A stretch of DNA of 64,000 nucleotides from Sphingopyxis sp. DBS4 (lineage in GTDB: Bacteria > Pseudomonadota > Alphaproteobacteria > Sphingomonadales > Sphingomonadaceae): assembly GCF_024628865.1 (NCBI RefSeq), contig NZ_CP102385.1, positions 124,001 through 188,000 of the forward strand, read 5' to 3'. A program made the translations under genes and the position numbers. Of this stretch, positions 16,512 to 25,281 are shown piece by piece. Every line of letters begins with the position of its first letter. The first letter of the stretch is position 1. The notes under the pieces are model-generated. The model was not told the DNA's origin and did no database searches. It saw nothing but the letters and a program-made list of their open reading frames with translations.

Positions 16512-17741
16512 TCAGTGGGCAGTTGATGTTCCCGCCACCTTTATTGGGGTCGAACCACTCTGCGCAATCTGCAGACAATCACCGGGTCGCCAAGTAAGAT
16601 GCTCGACGCCTTGCGTCCGCATGAGCTGCTCGAGTGCCTCGTCATACCGCGGCTCAGGCAGGTTGTGTGCGAGATAGACCGCCGTGGCTTCGCCCCCGGT
16701 GTCAGTGAGTGTCAGGCTCGCGATCGGCATCTCGAGACCGAGATTTACCCGCATCCCCTTCACGAAATGGCGCTTCTCCTCGATCGCCTGCGTCACCAGC
16801 ATCCGTTCCTCGAGCCCCTCATAGGGAATCCATTCGCGGGTGACTGGCATCACCGACATCTCGAATATCTGCGCGAGGCCCGACGCCCCCATGGAAAAGC
16901 TTGCGGCCATGATCAAACTGCCGTCGCGATCGTCGGACCTCCAAAGCTCCTCTTCGGCCGCGAACCGCTTATGGAAGCGTCGGGCCATATCGGCGTCCAT
17001 CAGAAACGGACGTTGCGGCATATGCTTGATCAGAATCTTCTCGCCATAGCGGGCGCTTTCGATCGAACGGATCTCGCCGATCAGGATCATAATCCTGTCC
17101 GGCTCCGATCGCGCAATGGCCAGCTCCGCATCCTGACGTCCCGCGATCGCGTCCTTGTCATCGAGCCGGAATGTCTCCGGAACGAACAGGCGCTGGGCGA
17201 GTGGATCGCCCCGCACCTTGCAGCCGAGCGCCGCATTCAGGAGCTGCCGGCGAACAATATACCAGTTGCGCTTGCCCGCCATGCGCGGATGCCAGTGAGT
17301 GAGCTGCGCTCGATCCCAAAGGAAATGCAGCATCCCGCGCATCGATAGACGCTGTCCGGTAGCCTTCACATCGGGCTTGTCGTTCGTGAACGACGCTGGC
17401 GCCGCGCGCGCTGGCCCCTTTGACAGCGGGAACCCGAACTTGAGCGTCGTTACGCCATTGTCGATGTCGTCGACGATCGCGCTGCCGAGAACCTGGCCGA
17501 GTCCGGTCAGATGATCGGGCGCCTCATAATGATCGCAGTGCGGCGCGTGCCGCGGGCCCGTCCCGGGCCAGCGCGACAGCACATGCCCGCCATGCCGGTG
17601 GGCAATATAAAGATCGAGTGCGATGTCGCGCCGGCAGAGGCACCGGACTGCCTGCCTGAGCGTGTAGGCTCGCGCCACCATCGCCTCGAACCCGTCTTCG
17701 CCTGCGGCCATTTCCCGGTCGAGAACATAGTAGCGCTGCAT
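16512..17741 (-). CDS. DUF1173 family protein
   Basis: A 409-aa protein beginning MQRYYVLDREMAAGEDGFEA, with a cysteine/histidine-rich segment (CLCRRDIALDLYIAHRH and GPRHAPHCDHYEAPD) in the first 100 residues. This matches DUF1173, a family found on alphaproteobacterial plasmids and integrative elements. Function is unknown; the Cys/His spacing suggests metal binding (inference). GGAGGACTGAGC before the ATG is a strong ribosome site. The upstream gene stops 2 nt before this start, so the two are translationally coupled. Confidence 0.78.
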   Translation of the reverse strand: MQRYYVLDREMAAGEDGFEAMVARAYTLRQAVRCLCRRDIALDLYIAHRHGGHVLSRWPGTGPRHAPHCDHYEAPDHLTGLGQVLGSAIVDDIDNGVTTLKFGFPLSKGPARAAPASFTNDKPDVKATGQRLSMRGMLHFLWDRAQLTHWHPRMAGKRNWYIVRRQLLNAALGCKVRGDPLAQRLFVPETFRLDDKDAIAGRQDAELAIARSEPDRIMILIGEIRSIESARYGEKILIKHMPQRPFLMDADMARRFHKRFAAEEELWRSDDRDGSLIMAASFSMGASGLAQIFEMSVMPVTREWIPYEGLEERMLVTQAIEEKRHFVKGMRVNLGLEMPIASLTLTDTGGEATAVYLAHNLPEPRYDEALEQLMRTQGVEHLTWRPGDCLQIAQSGSTPIKVAGTSTAH

Positions 17742-17743
17742 GC

Positions 17744-18244
17744 TCAGTCCTCCGGGAGCAATGCTGAAGGCAGAAACGGCGTCCAATGTTCGCCGAGCTC
17801 GAAACGCTCGCTGAAGATTGCGCGGGGCCCTTCTGGCGCCGCCGTCCAATAAGGATTGTCCGACTTCGCCGGCATAAGCCCGCGATCGTCTGCCTCGACC
17901 CACAGCATCGCGCGAGCAGCCATCAACTTCTCGAGCTCACCGAACGACGTCGCGACCGCGAGCGGGTCGCGGCCCGCGACCGTGTACCAGAGGCAGCGCT
18001 GGTAATCGTCGCCCGCGCGGCCGAGGATGCTCGCCAGTTGCGTCTTGCCCTCAATTTCACCGCGAACGATGCGCTCCATTGCCGTGCTCAGCTCGATGAC
18101 GGCGCGCAGCCCCGCTATCGGATCGATGCCGATGCTCGCCCCCGCAAGGGCACGCACTTCCCACGCCTGCGTGTCGTCGTCACGAATATCGTACAGCGCC
18201 GCATCGACATCGATGCCTTCCAGCCATAGATTCTGCAGCGCCAT
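17744..18244 (-). CDS. Unknown protein coupled to DUF1173
   Basis: A 166-aa acidic protein with no motif I recognise. It is rich in Ala and Glu, with predicted helices (GLRAVIELSTAMERIVRGEI) and a Trp/Pro-rich C-terminus. The ATG at 18244 follows AGGAGAATATT. It is directly upstream of the DUF1173 gene with a 2-nt gap, so the pair is probably one operon and a functional unit of the mobile element. Confidence 0.72.
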   Translation of the reverse strand: MALQNLWLEGIDVDAALYDIRDDDTQAWEVRALAGASIGIDPIAGLRAVIELSTAMERIVRGEIEGKTQLASILGRAGDDYQRCLWYTVAGRDPLAVATSFGELEKLMAARAMLWVEADDRGLMPAKSDNPYWTAAPEGPRAIFSERFELGEHWTPFLPSALLPED

Positions 18245-18319
18245 AATATTCTCCTGGTTTCTCTGCCGAACACGATATGAAGATCGGCATATTATCAACT
18301 GGATCGCATCTGCGAATCC

Positions 18320-18913
18320 CTAATTCGCATCCGGTTGCTCTCGTTTTTCATCGTCCGCCTCGAGCCGTGCCCGCGCTCGCGCAAATACTGCGGGAATTTC
18401 GTTGAAAGCCTCCAAGCCTGCGGAATCGCAATAGTTGTAGAAGACTTGTTCAAGCGGGATCGCCAAGTCGTGAGTATCGTCGGCCGCAAACCCGATCACG
18501 GCGATCATCTCCGGATCTTTGGGGTCACGTCCCCCGATATAAGGGTTCGGCGCATATGCTACCCCTGACTTCTCGATCACCTTCCGCCGAAAAATCTCGT
18601 AGACCGGCTCGATCGCCTGTGCCCAATCCATATTCCCGATCTCGACCAGGCGTGTCTCAAATGCTTTGCGAACCGCATCGAGCTTGGCAACCTGATGGCC
18701 GACGAGGGCTTCATAGGCGTCCTGAACTGCGGACCCATAGTCGCTCCAGTCGTCATGAAGCGTTTCCCATCGCCGCTCATCATCGGCCATCGACTTCAGA
18801 TGCGCAGAAATTGCATCGCGCGCGATCTCCGACTTGCTCCGACCCGACTTCTTCGCCGCGGCCGCTAGCTCAGCTTCGTCTTCGCGCGACAATCGCACGT
18901 TAAAGATGGTCAT
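18320..18913 (-). CDS. Ribbon-helix-helix (CopG-like) DNA-binding protein with large C-terminal domain
   Basis: The N-terminus MTIFNVRLSREDEAELAAAA followed by SGRSKSEIARDAISAHL is a ribbon-helix-helix fold of the CopG/Arc type. About 150 residues of unknown C-terminal sequence follow. I chose the second ATG (18913), 7 nt after GGGAG; the first ATG at 18919 would overlap that site. A perfect 15-bp palindrome at 18925-18939 lies just upstream, as expected for autoregulation. Confidence 0.72.
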   Translation of the reverse strand: MTIFNVRLSREDEAELAAAAKKSGRSKSEIARDAISAHLKSMADDERRWETLHDDWSDYGSAVQDAYEALVGHQVAKLDAVRKAFETRLVEIGNMDWAQAIEPVYEIFRRKVIEKSGVAYAPNPYIGGRDPKDPEMIAVIGFAADDTHDLAIPLEQVFYNYCDSAGLEAFNEIPAVFARARARLEADDEKREQPDAN

Positions 18914-18924
18914 ACGCATCTCCC

Positions 18925-18939
18925 GATGACTAGGTCATC
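18925..18939 (-). promoter_or_regulatory. Palindromic operator before the ribbon-helix-helix gene
   Basis: GATGAC-TAG-GTCATC is a perfect palindrome with a 3-bp centre. It abuts the ribosome site of the downstream gene, and an outer CGCAT/ATGCG pair (18916-18920 and 18940-18944) extends the symmetry. Binding here would block transcription or translation of the gene. Confidence 0.5.
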
Positions 18940-19035
18940 ATGCGTAAGACAAATTTAAACAAGCAGAAAGTTTGTATTACAGGCGCCGTGGACCGGTACG
19001 AGCTGCCCTGCGATTGCGTCTGCGATCGTCCGGAC

Positions 19036-19335
19036 TTAACCGGGAGTGTCGGCAAACTCGTCGCAGATCTTCCATATTGAAATGAGGGCGTCGGCGATGC
19101 ACATCTCGACTGTGCGGACATCGACCCCCACGCACGTCGCGATCTCGCGATAACTCAGTTCGTGAACGCAGTTCAGCAGATAGACGGATCGCGCGAGCGG
19201 CCAAACGAGCTGGATCGCGAGCTTCACTTGCTCTCGGATGTCCGGCGCGGGGCCGAGATTCTGAGCATACGCGGGGTATTGCCTCAATCGGACGCGCAGC
19301 CAATAGTTTCGCCCGAAGCGGTGATGCCAGATCAT
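19036..19335 (-). CDS. Sigma-70 region-4-like helix-turn-helix protein (copy A)
   Basis: A 99-aa protein with MIWHHRFGRNYWLRVRLRQY at the start and a C-terminal HTH, LSYREIATCVGVDVRTVEMC, that resembles region 4 of sigma factors (recognises -35 DNA). Regions 1-2 are absent, so it is not a full sigma factor; a sigma-like accessory or repressor is possible. It starts by 4-nt overlap (ATGA, 19332-19335) with the upstream exported-like gene. A paralogue with the same partner lies at 19978-20265. Confidence 0.7.
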   Translation of the reverse strand: MIWHHRFGRNYWLRVRLRQYPAYAQNLGPAPDIREQVKLAIQLVWPLARSVYLLNCVHELSYREIATCVGVDVRTVEMCIADALISIWKICDEFADTPG

Positions 19336-19841
19336 CGACCTGCTGCCTTGCCTTCGGCGCCAACCAGGTGCGACCGAACCGCCATCAGCAATTGCGACAC
19401 CCCGGACGTCGCGGCGCGGACGTCGATCGTTCCGACATTGATGCGAGCGCCCGTCGCCGGCGATCGCCACTGCCCGTATGGCGACAGCTGCGGGACCAGG
19501 CGCGTGAAGGGATCGGAATCGAATTGCAGTCCGGCAGCCTTCGCAAAGAAGAGGGCTTTGCCGACGTCCAGTCCAATCCTCCGGCGACAATCGTCGTCCG
19601 TCCATCCTTCAGCAATGACGCATGCCGTCAGGGCGAGCTGCGATACAATGCCCAATTGATAGAGCAGGTCGCCCGCGCGCACGATTTCTCCCTTCGGGAA
19701 AAACGCTCGCGCGTTCTGCAGCCGCCACTGCGCATCCTCGTATCGTTCGTTGCCGGGGGAAATCGGTGAAGCGCCAAGATAGCCCACGCCGACGATCCCC
19801 GCGGCCGCGTTCAATCCGCCAATGAAGGTCCGGCGTTCCAT
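19332..19841 (-). CDS. Unknown protein with twin-arginine-like N-terminus (copy A)
   Basis: The 169-aa protein begins MERRTFIGGLNAAAGIVGVG, a short hydrophobic N-terminus with an RR pair like a Tat signal or membrane anchor. Conserved with copy B are DLLYQLGIVSQL, DDDCRRRIGL and LSPYGQWR. No catalytic motif is visible. It is translationally coupled to the sigma-4-like gene, which suggests a sensor and regulator pair similar in layout to sigma/anti-sigma units; this is inference. Confidence 0.65.
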   Translation of the reverse strand: MERRTFIGGLNAAAGIVGVGYLGASPISPGNERYEDAQWRLQNARAFFPKGEIVRAGDLLYQLGIVSQLALTACVIAEGWTDDDCRRRIGLDVGKALFFAKAAGLQFDSDPFTRLVPQLSPYGQWRSPATGARINVGTIDVRAATSGVSQLLMAVRSHLVGAEGKAAGR

Positions 19842-19977
19842 CTGACGTCCCCCGAATTGTGCGCGGGTCGCGCACGCGGAAAGGATCAGGTTCACGGTGG
19901 TTAAGTCACCCCCTGTAAATTGGTATTCCAATAAATGGGGGGTAACATGAGGCTCACGTTACAGCGGTTCCGCGGGC

Positions 19978-20265
19978 TCACTCGAACTCCCGGCGAACCA
20001 TTCTGACCGACCACAGCGCATCGGCGATACAGCGTTCGATCGTCGCCACGTCGACGTCGACCGCGGTCGCAATCGCTCCATAGGACAGATCATCGACGCG
20101 GTGCATGAGGAACACGCGCCGCGCGAAGGGCCACAACAGGTCCATCGCCAGATCCAGTTGATCGAGGACCGGCGGATCAGCGCCGAGCCGACGAGCATAA
20201 TGCGGATAGCGCTTCGCGCGGATCCGGAGCCAATAAGCGCGCGACAAGTGATGATGCCATTTCAT
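19978..20265 (-). CDS. Sigma-70 region-4-like helix-turn-helix protein (copy B)
   Basis: A 95-aa paralogue of the protein at 19036-19335. Shared blocks are WHHxxxRxYWLRxR near the start, then LLWPFARRVFLMHRVDDLSY, and IATAVDVDVATIERCIADAL. The HTH lies in the last 40 residues. It starts inside the stop of its upstream partner (ATGA at 20262-20265), the same arrangement as copy A. Confidence 0.7.
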   Translation of the reverse strand: MKWHHHLSRAYWLRIRAKRYPHYARRLGADPPVLDQLDLAMDLLWPFARRVFLMHRVDDLSYGAIATAVDVDVATIERCIADALWSVRMVRREFE

Positions 20266-20804
20266 CGTGCGCGCGCTTCGATGCGCTCGCCGGCGAGCCG
20301 GCGCCGCACCTTCGCAAGCAAGTCATTTAGTGTCGCCGACACGCGAAGCTCGTCGATCGCCGCGGTCATCGGCAGATCGGCCGCAAAAGGCCCGCGCCAT
20401 TGCCCATAGGGTGAGAGCAGCCGGGCCAGTTCGAGCATGTCGGGCTGACGATGATCCAAACCTGCCCCGTTCGCAATCGCCAATGCCTTGTCGACGAAGA
20501 GGCCGATCCGCTGCCGGCACCAATCGTCCGAAGCGCCAAGATCGAGCAAATATGCGCCGATGCCGAGCTGCGCCACGATCCCCGCCTGATAGAGAAGGTC
20601 GCGCGGATCCCGATAAAGTCCCGCGGCTACGCCCTGGTAGAATTCTTGTGCACGCTCGAAGCGATCCGCGCCGCGGCCCTGCAGGCTGCGCCCCCAATCG
20701 CTCACATTGTCGTCGATCGGCAATATGCCGGTCAGCAAAAGTCCTCCGCCGGCGCGCACAAGGCCCCGGCGCGACAAGCTCGTTGTCACGATCATCGTCT
20801 TCAT
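20262..20804 (-). CDS. Unknown protein with twin-arginine-like N-terminus (copy B)
   Basis: A 180-aa protein starting MKTMIVTTSLSRRGLVRAGG followed by GLLLTGILPI, an RR-containing hydrophobic leader. It shares DLLYQAGIVAQLGIGAYL, DDWCRQRIGLFVDKALAIA and LSPYGQWRGP with copy A, and has an extra linker after the leader. The two copies have diverged well at the amino-acid level, so the duplication is not recent. Confidence 0.65.
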   Translation of the reverse strand: MKTMIVTTSLSRRGLVRAGGGLLLTGILPIDDNVSDWGRSLQGRGADRFERAQEFYQGVAAGLYRDPRDLLYQAGIVAQLGIGAYLLDLGASDDWCRQRIGLFVDKALAIANGAGLDHRQPDMLELARLLSPYGQWRGPFAADLPMTAAIDELRVSATLNDLLAKVRRRLAGERIEARAR

Positions 20805-21719
20805 CCTGCTGTTGTTCGGTCGCGGTCCGGCGAGGGCCTCGAACGACCGAGGTCAATGAAATCAGACTTTTCGCTGTCGCGCTATACCCAGAAAGGGGGG
20901 TGTGTCTGACGTCAATAATACGGCTCCGCCGAAGTCTCGCTGGCGCGAATATCCCCCGACATTTCGTCCGGAAAGTGCGGGATTCTGCGGCTGATGGATT
21001 GGGGGAGGGGGTTGATCCGAGAATTGGAGCACGGAAAGGCGGGCCACCGAGCGGCATACGCCGATCGGCAACCTGCTCTACTCGCTAAGGCCGCGATTCT
21101 GCGATCGCGACCAAGCTCGCCGAGCCCCTGCGGGTCTCGGCCCTTCGGGTAACGATCAGGGGCACGGGAAGATGGTCGGCCGCCTTTTGGCGCCCGCAGT
21201 CGTTTTCGAGGCCTCGCCACGCTATTCGCGTGCCGAGGCGCCAGGGTGCGCGCAAACCTGTCCCGCTCCCTTCTACGCCGCCTTTCAGGCTCCCGGCGTC
21301 GCATCCGGCGGCGCGCGGGGACGCGCCCTGCGGGCGCTCAAGCAGAAAACCGGCCCTCCGGGCCTACGGTTTCCACCGCTACGCGGCGGAGCCTCCGTTT
21401 TTCAGCTTGCCCCGCGCTGTCCCCCGTCTGCTTCTTGGGGCCTGCGACGGCGGCTCCGAAGGGGATAGACAGGTGAGGGAATCGCATCGCTTTCCCCTAC
21501 CAATTTGGAACCGGCCCTCGTCGGGCCGGGAGATCTTCGCTGGCCGCGCTACCGCGCGTCTGTTTGTTGCTCCGGCTCACCAAAGAGGATCGGAATTTCG
21601 TCAAGAAAACAATGCGATAGACCGGATTTGACGGCGCCGCTATTAAGTAATGGTCAAGACGGCAACGCCGCTTTGACTTTCTGAAAAGGGGCATCGCCCT
21701 GAATTTATGGAGATACTTC
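20805..21719. other. 915-bp stretch without a trustworthy gene
   Basis: Open frames here are short, very arginine- or serine-rich, and look like shadows of GC-rich non-coding DNA. The stretch holds one copy of a 76-bp repeat (21337-21412) and several small GC hairpins. The promoters of the DUF736 gene (rightward) and of the exported-like copy B gene (leftward) must lie in it. Confidence 0.5.
21337..21412 (+). repeat. 76-bp dispersed repeat, copy 1
   Basis: It starts CTCAAGCAGAAAACC and ends TTTTTCAGCTTGCCC. Copy 2 is at 25979-26054 in the same orientation with 5 mismatches in 76 bp. The interior has GGCCCTCCGGGCC, an inverted repeat, and CCGCTACGCGGCGGAG. Each copy lies in a gene-poor gap upstream of a plus-strand gene. 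Confidence 0.75.
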
Positions 21720-22223
21720 ATGGCTAATATTGGCAATCTCAAGAAGAACAGTGACGGCGTTTTCATTGGTCGTATCGATACCGTCGCCTTTTCTAACGTC
21801 GTTGCGCTGCGTCCGGTCATCAGCCAGAATGACGCGGCGCCCAAATATGAGGTCATGGCGCTGACCCCGGCGCGCACCTGGGCCAAGGTCGGGGCGATGT
21901 TCGAGCAGATCAAGAAGTCGACGGGTGAAGTCTTCTATCAGGGTCGCATCGACGATCCGAGCATGGCGAACCCGATGGACATTGCGCTGTGGCATGACCG
22001 CGAAGGGGGATTTGCCGTCCTTTGGAGCCGTCGCCGTCCGCGTCGTGAAATCCCCGCGGGTCAGGCCGAACAGGACCTGCCGCCCGTCGGGCAGAGTTCG
22101 GACGATGGGATTGGCGGCGACTCCGGTCTGGGCGACAGCACGGCACCCGATGCGCCGCAGACCGGCAAGGGCAAGGGCGCAGCAGGGAAGGGGGGCGAAA
22201 CCGCCGACAAGGCTACCGCCTGA
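21720..22223 (+). CDS. DUF736 family protein
   Basis: A 167-aa protein: IGNLKKNSDGVFIGRIDTVA, then ALRPVISQNDAAPKYEVMAL and GRIDDPSMANPMDIALWHDR are the conserved DUF736 blocks. The last 55 residues are a low-complexity Gly/Pro/Lys tail. DUF736 proteins are abundant on alphaproteobacterial plasmids and elements; function is unknown. The ATG at 21720 follows TGGAGATACTTC. Confidence 0.85.
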   Translation: MANIGNLKKNSDGVFIGRIDTVAFSNVVALRPVISQNDAAPKYEVMALTPARTWAKVGAMFEQIKKSTGEVFYQGRIDDPSMANPMDIALWHDREGGFAVLWSRRRPRREIPAGQAEQDLPPVGQSSDDGIGGDSGLGDSTAPDAPQTGKGKGAAGKGGETADKATA

Positions 22224-22336
22224 ATGAAGGAGGCCGGGAGAGGGTCTAGCTCTTCCGGCCTCTCATGGCTGAACATTGGTCAATGTCCGCTTCGATGCTT
22301 ATCCAGTTTCCGAAGCGGCGAACAGGAAATTTCATC

Positions 22337-23305
22337 ATGGCCCGCTTCGATAACTTCGCCGACCTCGCAGAACATTATGCCAGCCTCACCAGCGCCGACG
22401 CCTTCGCGGGCGCTTTCACCAGCGAAATTGCCGCCAGCCAGCTTTCCATCCACGACGAACCCACGGCCGACGACTTGCCCGACGCCGATGCAGCGCGCGC
22501 CGTTGCTGCCCACGTCACCGGCGAGATTTTCAACCTCTTCGCCGATACGCGCCTTGCACCTGTCGCACCTCGCATCGCTTGGGGGATCGTCAACAGCTTC
22601 CACAAGGTGGCGCAGCAGCTTTCACGCCAAGAGGATGACGCCGCGCGCGAGCTTGGCGAGCTGGCGCGCATCATGGACCCTTCCGAAATCCACGCGGTGA
22701 AGGTCGAGGAGACGCAGCGCCTTTGCCAGTCGCTTCATGAAGCCGTCGCGGCGATCTGCGCGATGCGCGACCACGCCGCCGAGATTTACCGCGTCGAATG
22801 CGGCCAGCCTTGGTCCGCTACCACCGGCAGCCGAACGGGCCGCACCTTGACCGCCTCGCAGATCGACGCGCGCGACTTTCTCGCAGCGCGCGCGGTGGAA
22901 AAACGGGAAGCACACGCCCCGACTGGTCCGGTTGTCGTTTTGTCGGGCGGGCAGGACTGGACCGAGCATAAGGCGCTTTGGGATCGTCTGGACGCGATCA
23001 AGGCCCGCATTCCCGCGATGACGCTTGTCACGACTGCGCAGCACAAGGGCGCCGACGCCATCGGCGCCGCATGGGCCGCAGCGCGCGGGGTGCCGCTTGT
23101 CGCCTTCCGGCTCAATCGCCAGCTTGGCAACCGCGCCGCGTTCGAGCGTAACCGTTCTATTCAGCGATTGCTGCCAGTTGAAGCCGTTATTTGCGAAGGC
23201 AGCGGCGTCCAGATCAATCTCGCGCAGAATCTTCGCGCCGCTGGCGTCCCGCTCACCATCTTCAAACACGCAGATTTTGCGATCCGCGATCAGGCTCACG
23301 CCTGA
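22337..23305 (+). CDS. DUF2493 / SLOG-fold protein
   Basis: A 322-aa protein. The last 130 residues (VVVLSGGQDWTEHKALWDRL, then THKG-like AQHKGADAIGAAWAAARGVP) are the DUF2493 SLOG nucleotide-binding domain. The N-terminal 190 residues start MARFDNFADLAEHYASLTSA and are typical of the plasmid version of this family. SLOG domains bind nucleotides or modified NAD-like ligands; role in the element is unknown. ATG at 22337 chosen over one at 22265. Confidence 0.82.
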   Translation: MARFDNFADLAEHYASLTSADAFAGAFTSEIAASQLSIHDEPTADDLPDADAARAVAAHVTGEIFNLFADTRLAPVAPRIAWGIVNSFHKVAQQLSRQEDDAARELGELARIMDPSEIHAVKVEETQRLCQSLHEAVAAICAMRDHAAEIYRVECGQPWSATTGSRTGRTLTASQIDARDFLAARAVEKREAHAPTGPVVVLSGGQDWTEHKALWDRLDAIKARIPAMTLVTTAQHKGADAIGAAWAAARGVPLVAFRLNRQLGNRAAFERNRSIQRLLPVEAVICEGSGVQINLAQNLRAAGVPLTIFKHADFAIRDQAHA

Positions 23306-23333
23306 TCGCATTTCGCCCACCCGGAGAATTACG

Positions 23334-23678
23334 ATGCGCCTCTATCTGACCAGCACTGGCGAATGGACGGGAAATCAAAGTGACGCAGCGGGCTTGGTCC
23401 GCGCGAACGGCGGGACCTGGGAACAGATCGACGTTCCGACCGACAAGCCGGGCCTGATTGCTTGGCTCACCCAGCAGTGGACGCGTTTTCCGACGATTGC
23501 GGCACCGTCGGCGCCGATAACGGCGCCGACCGAAACCGACGCGCAGCGAGCGGAAAGCCTCCGCCGGATCAGCATCGAGGAAGAGATTCAGAATTGCGAC
23601 CTTCCCCACCTCGCAGTGCTCGCGGAAAATGTCGCTTGGCGCTTCCACGAACTGGCGCGGGCCTCGAAAGACGATTGA
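23334..23678 (+). CDS. Unknown small protein downstream of DUF2493
   Basis: A 114-aa protein opening MRLYLTSTGEWTGNQSDAAG. A CCGGAGAATTACG ribosome site precedes the ATG, and the gap to the previous gene is only 28 nt, so it belongs to the same operon. The middle is Pro/Ala/Thr-rich and the C-terminus forms a helix (LPHLAVLAENVAWRFHELAR). I recognise no domain. Confidence 0.65.
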   Translation: MRLYLTSTGEWTGNQSDAAGLVRANGGTWEQIDVPTDKPGLIAWLTQQWTRFPTIAAPSAPITAPTETDAQRAESLRRISIEEEIQNCDLPHLAVLAENVAWRFHELARASKDD

Positions 23679-23735
23679 CCCCAAAAACTGACGACATTCG
23701 ATTTTCTTGATACACGGGCCGAAGGAGCCGAACCG

Positions 23736-24041
23736 ATGAATGTAGAAATTCTCGCTCACCCCGAGTTGAAGTCCGCGCTTAACCGCCTGATAGACCTTGC
23801 GCGCGCCGACACCGGCCAATCGGCCCGCGTCACGAATTTTCTCCTCGCATGGTGGGACGGCGACCAGTGGGGAAACTTCCCGCTGACTGACCTGTTCGGC
23901 GTTGACCGGGACGTTGCCGCTGACATGGCTACCGTCTTTGCGTTTCTCGGTCAGCATGGCGGGGCCGTCTACATCGATGCTTTCGGCGACCAGTATCGCG
24001 GTCAGATGGCCGATCTGGTCGACCGTTGGCGCCCCGACTAG
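23736..24041 (+). CDS. DUF7673-like small protein
   Basis: A 101-aa protein with HPELKSALNRLIDLARADTG, then VTNFLLAWWDGDQWGNFPLT and DVAADMATVFAFLGQH. This pattern is common on sphingomonad and rhizobial plasmids (DUF7673-like); function unknown. AAGGAG lies 12 nt before the ATG. Same strand and operon-like spacing with the preceding genes. Confidence 0.65.
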   Translation: MNVEILAHPELKSALNRLIDLARADTGQSARVTNFLLAWWDGDQWGNFPLTDLFGVDRDVAADMATVFAFLGQHGGAVYIDAFGDQYRGQMADLVDRWRPD

Positions 24042-24149
24042 GGCGCCTGCCGTTCGCGGCGCCACTTCGTAATTTTCCCAGCCCTTATTGTCGCAGCAGC
24101 CGTGGGAGCATCCACCCCAGCGTGGCCGCGCTGCGTCGGATATCGTGTT

Positions 24150-24740
24150 ATGCGCTTCACACCCCATCAGGGAATCTATGCCTACGAGCGGACGAACCGG
24201 AAATTGAAGGCGGCGGAACGCCGCCTGCGTCTGGATCGCGAGAAATTCCCGCTCTTCGCCGCCGAGATCGCCGAGAGCCAGCCCACACCGGAGGAATTGC
24301 TCGACGCGCGCGGCAGAGCATTCGTCGAGAACCAGCAAGCGAACCGCGATCGCGAGGCTCGAAACTGGTGGCGCGCGCGCGCCGAGCTGCGCGCGATCGC
24401 CGAACCGGATCGCGCCGCATTCATCCGCTATTGGGGTCGCTGCAAATGTCCCGGCAACGCGTGCTATTTGCTGACCTATATCAATATGTTTCGTGACGGC
24501 CGACTGATCGTTCACGAGGGCGAGGTACGTCCGCGTAGCGATGTCGAATGGGAGCGTGATCGCAAAGCCAAGATCGCGGCGATGTCGGACCTCGAACTGG
24601 ACGTGATGATCCAGACGCACATCAGTCCGCTTCTTGCCGAATGGGGCCGCGAGGAACGTCGGCGCCGTGCGGAATTGAGCGCGGCCGTCCCGCCCGCGCG
24701 CTCCAGCTCGATGCGCCGCAAGCGGCGCGGCGTGCGGTGA
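24150..24740 (+). CDS. Unknown basic protein
   Basis: A 196-aa strongly basic, helix-rich protein (TNRKLKAAERRLRLDREKFP near the start, arginine-rich C-terminus ending RRKRRGVR). A small CKCPGNACYLL segment near residue 110 could be a structural motif. The start at ATG 24150 is preferred; the frame continues upstream to 24102. DNA binding is possible from charge, but there is no recognisable domain. Confidence 0.5.
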   Translation: MRFTPHQGIYAYERTNRKLKAAERRLRLDREKFPLFAAEIAESQPTPEELLDARGRAFVENQQANRDREARNWWRARAELRAIAEPDRAAFIRYWGRCKCPGNACYLLTYINMFRDGRLIVHEGEVRPRSDVEWERDRKAKIAAMSDLELDVMIQTHISPLLAEWGREERRRRAELSAAVPPARSSSMRRKRRGVR

Positions 24741-25014
24741 TGACCCCCCGCGCAGTTCCGCGATGTCATCTTGCTGAAGCACGACGGCGCCGAGCTGGTC
24801 GGGCGGCTGTTCGACTAGTCGTCGCCCGCAGTGGATCCCGGCGTAGAGGGCCGAGCCCTCATGCCGTGATCCAGCCCGCACACGGGCGGGGGTTGAATTC
24901 TCACATTCCGTAGATTACGTATGTTGGCGATTCCGATGATGATGATGACTTTCGAGACGATGAGAGCCGCAAGGTTCAGTTTGCCAGCATGACGATGAAG
25001 ATGATGAGGGAATC

Positions 25015-25281
25015 ATGGAACTGCCAATCGAAAAGGTCACTTCCAGTGAGGTTTCGAAGCGCTTCGGCTTCTATTACGACGAAGCCATGACGCACCCCAT
25101 CGGGATCGAGCGCAACGGCGCCACCCGCGTCGTCATGTTGCCCGCGTCCGAATATGAACGCCTCGCGCGCCTCGACCATATCGCTGTCACGCCCGAGGAA
25201 TTGAGTGATGAAGCAACCCGAAGCCTCCGGACCGCCACGGCGCGCCCCGAAGCCGTCGCCCTTAACGAGCTCATGGACTGA
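25015..25281 (+). CDS. Phd/YefM-type antitoxin-like protein
   Basis: An 88-aa protein with the Phd-like layout: SSEVSKRFGFYYDEAMTHPI, then IERNGATRVVMLPASEYERL. Such antitoxins repress their own operon through the N-terminal domain and neutralise the toxin with a disordered C-terminus. The next gene, a PemK/MazF-like toxin, starts inside this one (74-nt overlap in another frame), which fits a toxin-antitoxin operon. Confidence 0.75.
   Translation: MELPIEKVTSSEVSKRFGFYYDEAMTHPIGIERNGATRVVMLPASEYERLARLDHIAVTPEELSDEATRSLRTATARPEAVALNELMD

Noticed and set aside
21172..21631. Several overlapping frames around repeat copy 1
   Set aside because: Composition is typical of GC-rich shadows, there is no ribosome site, and the similarity between copies lies in DNA rather than one reading frame.
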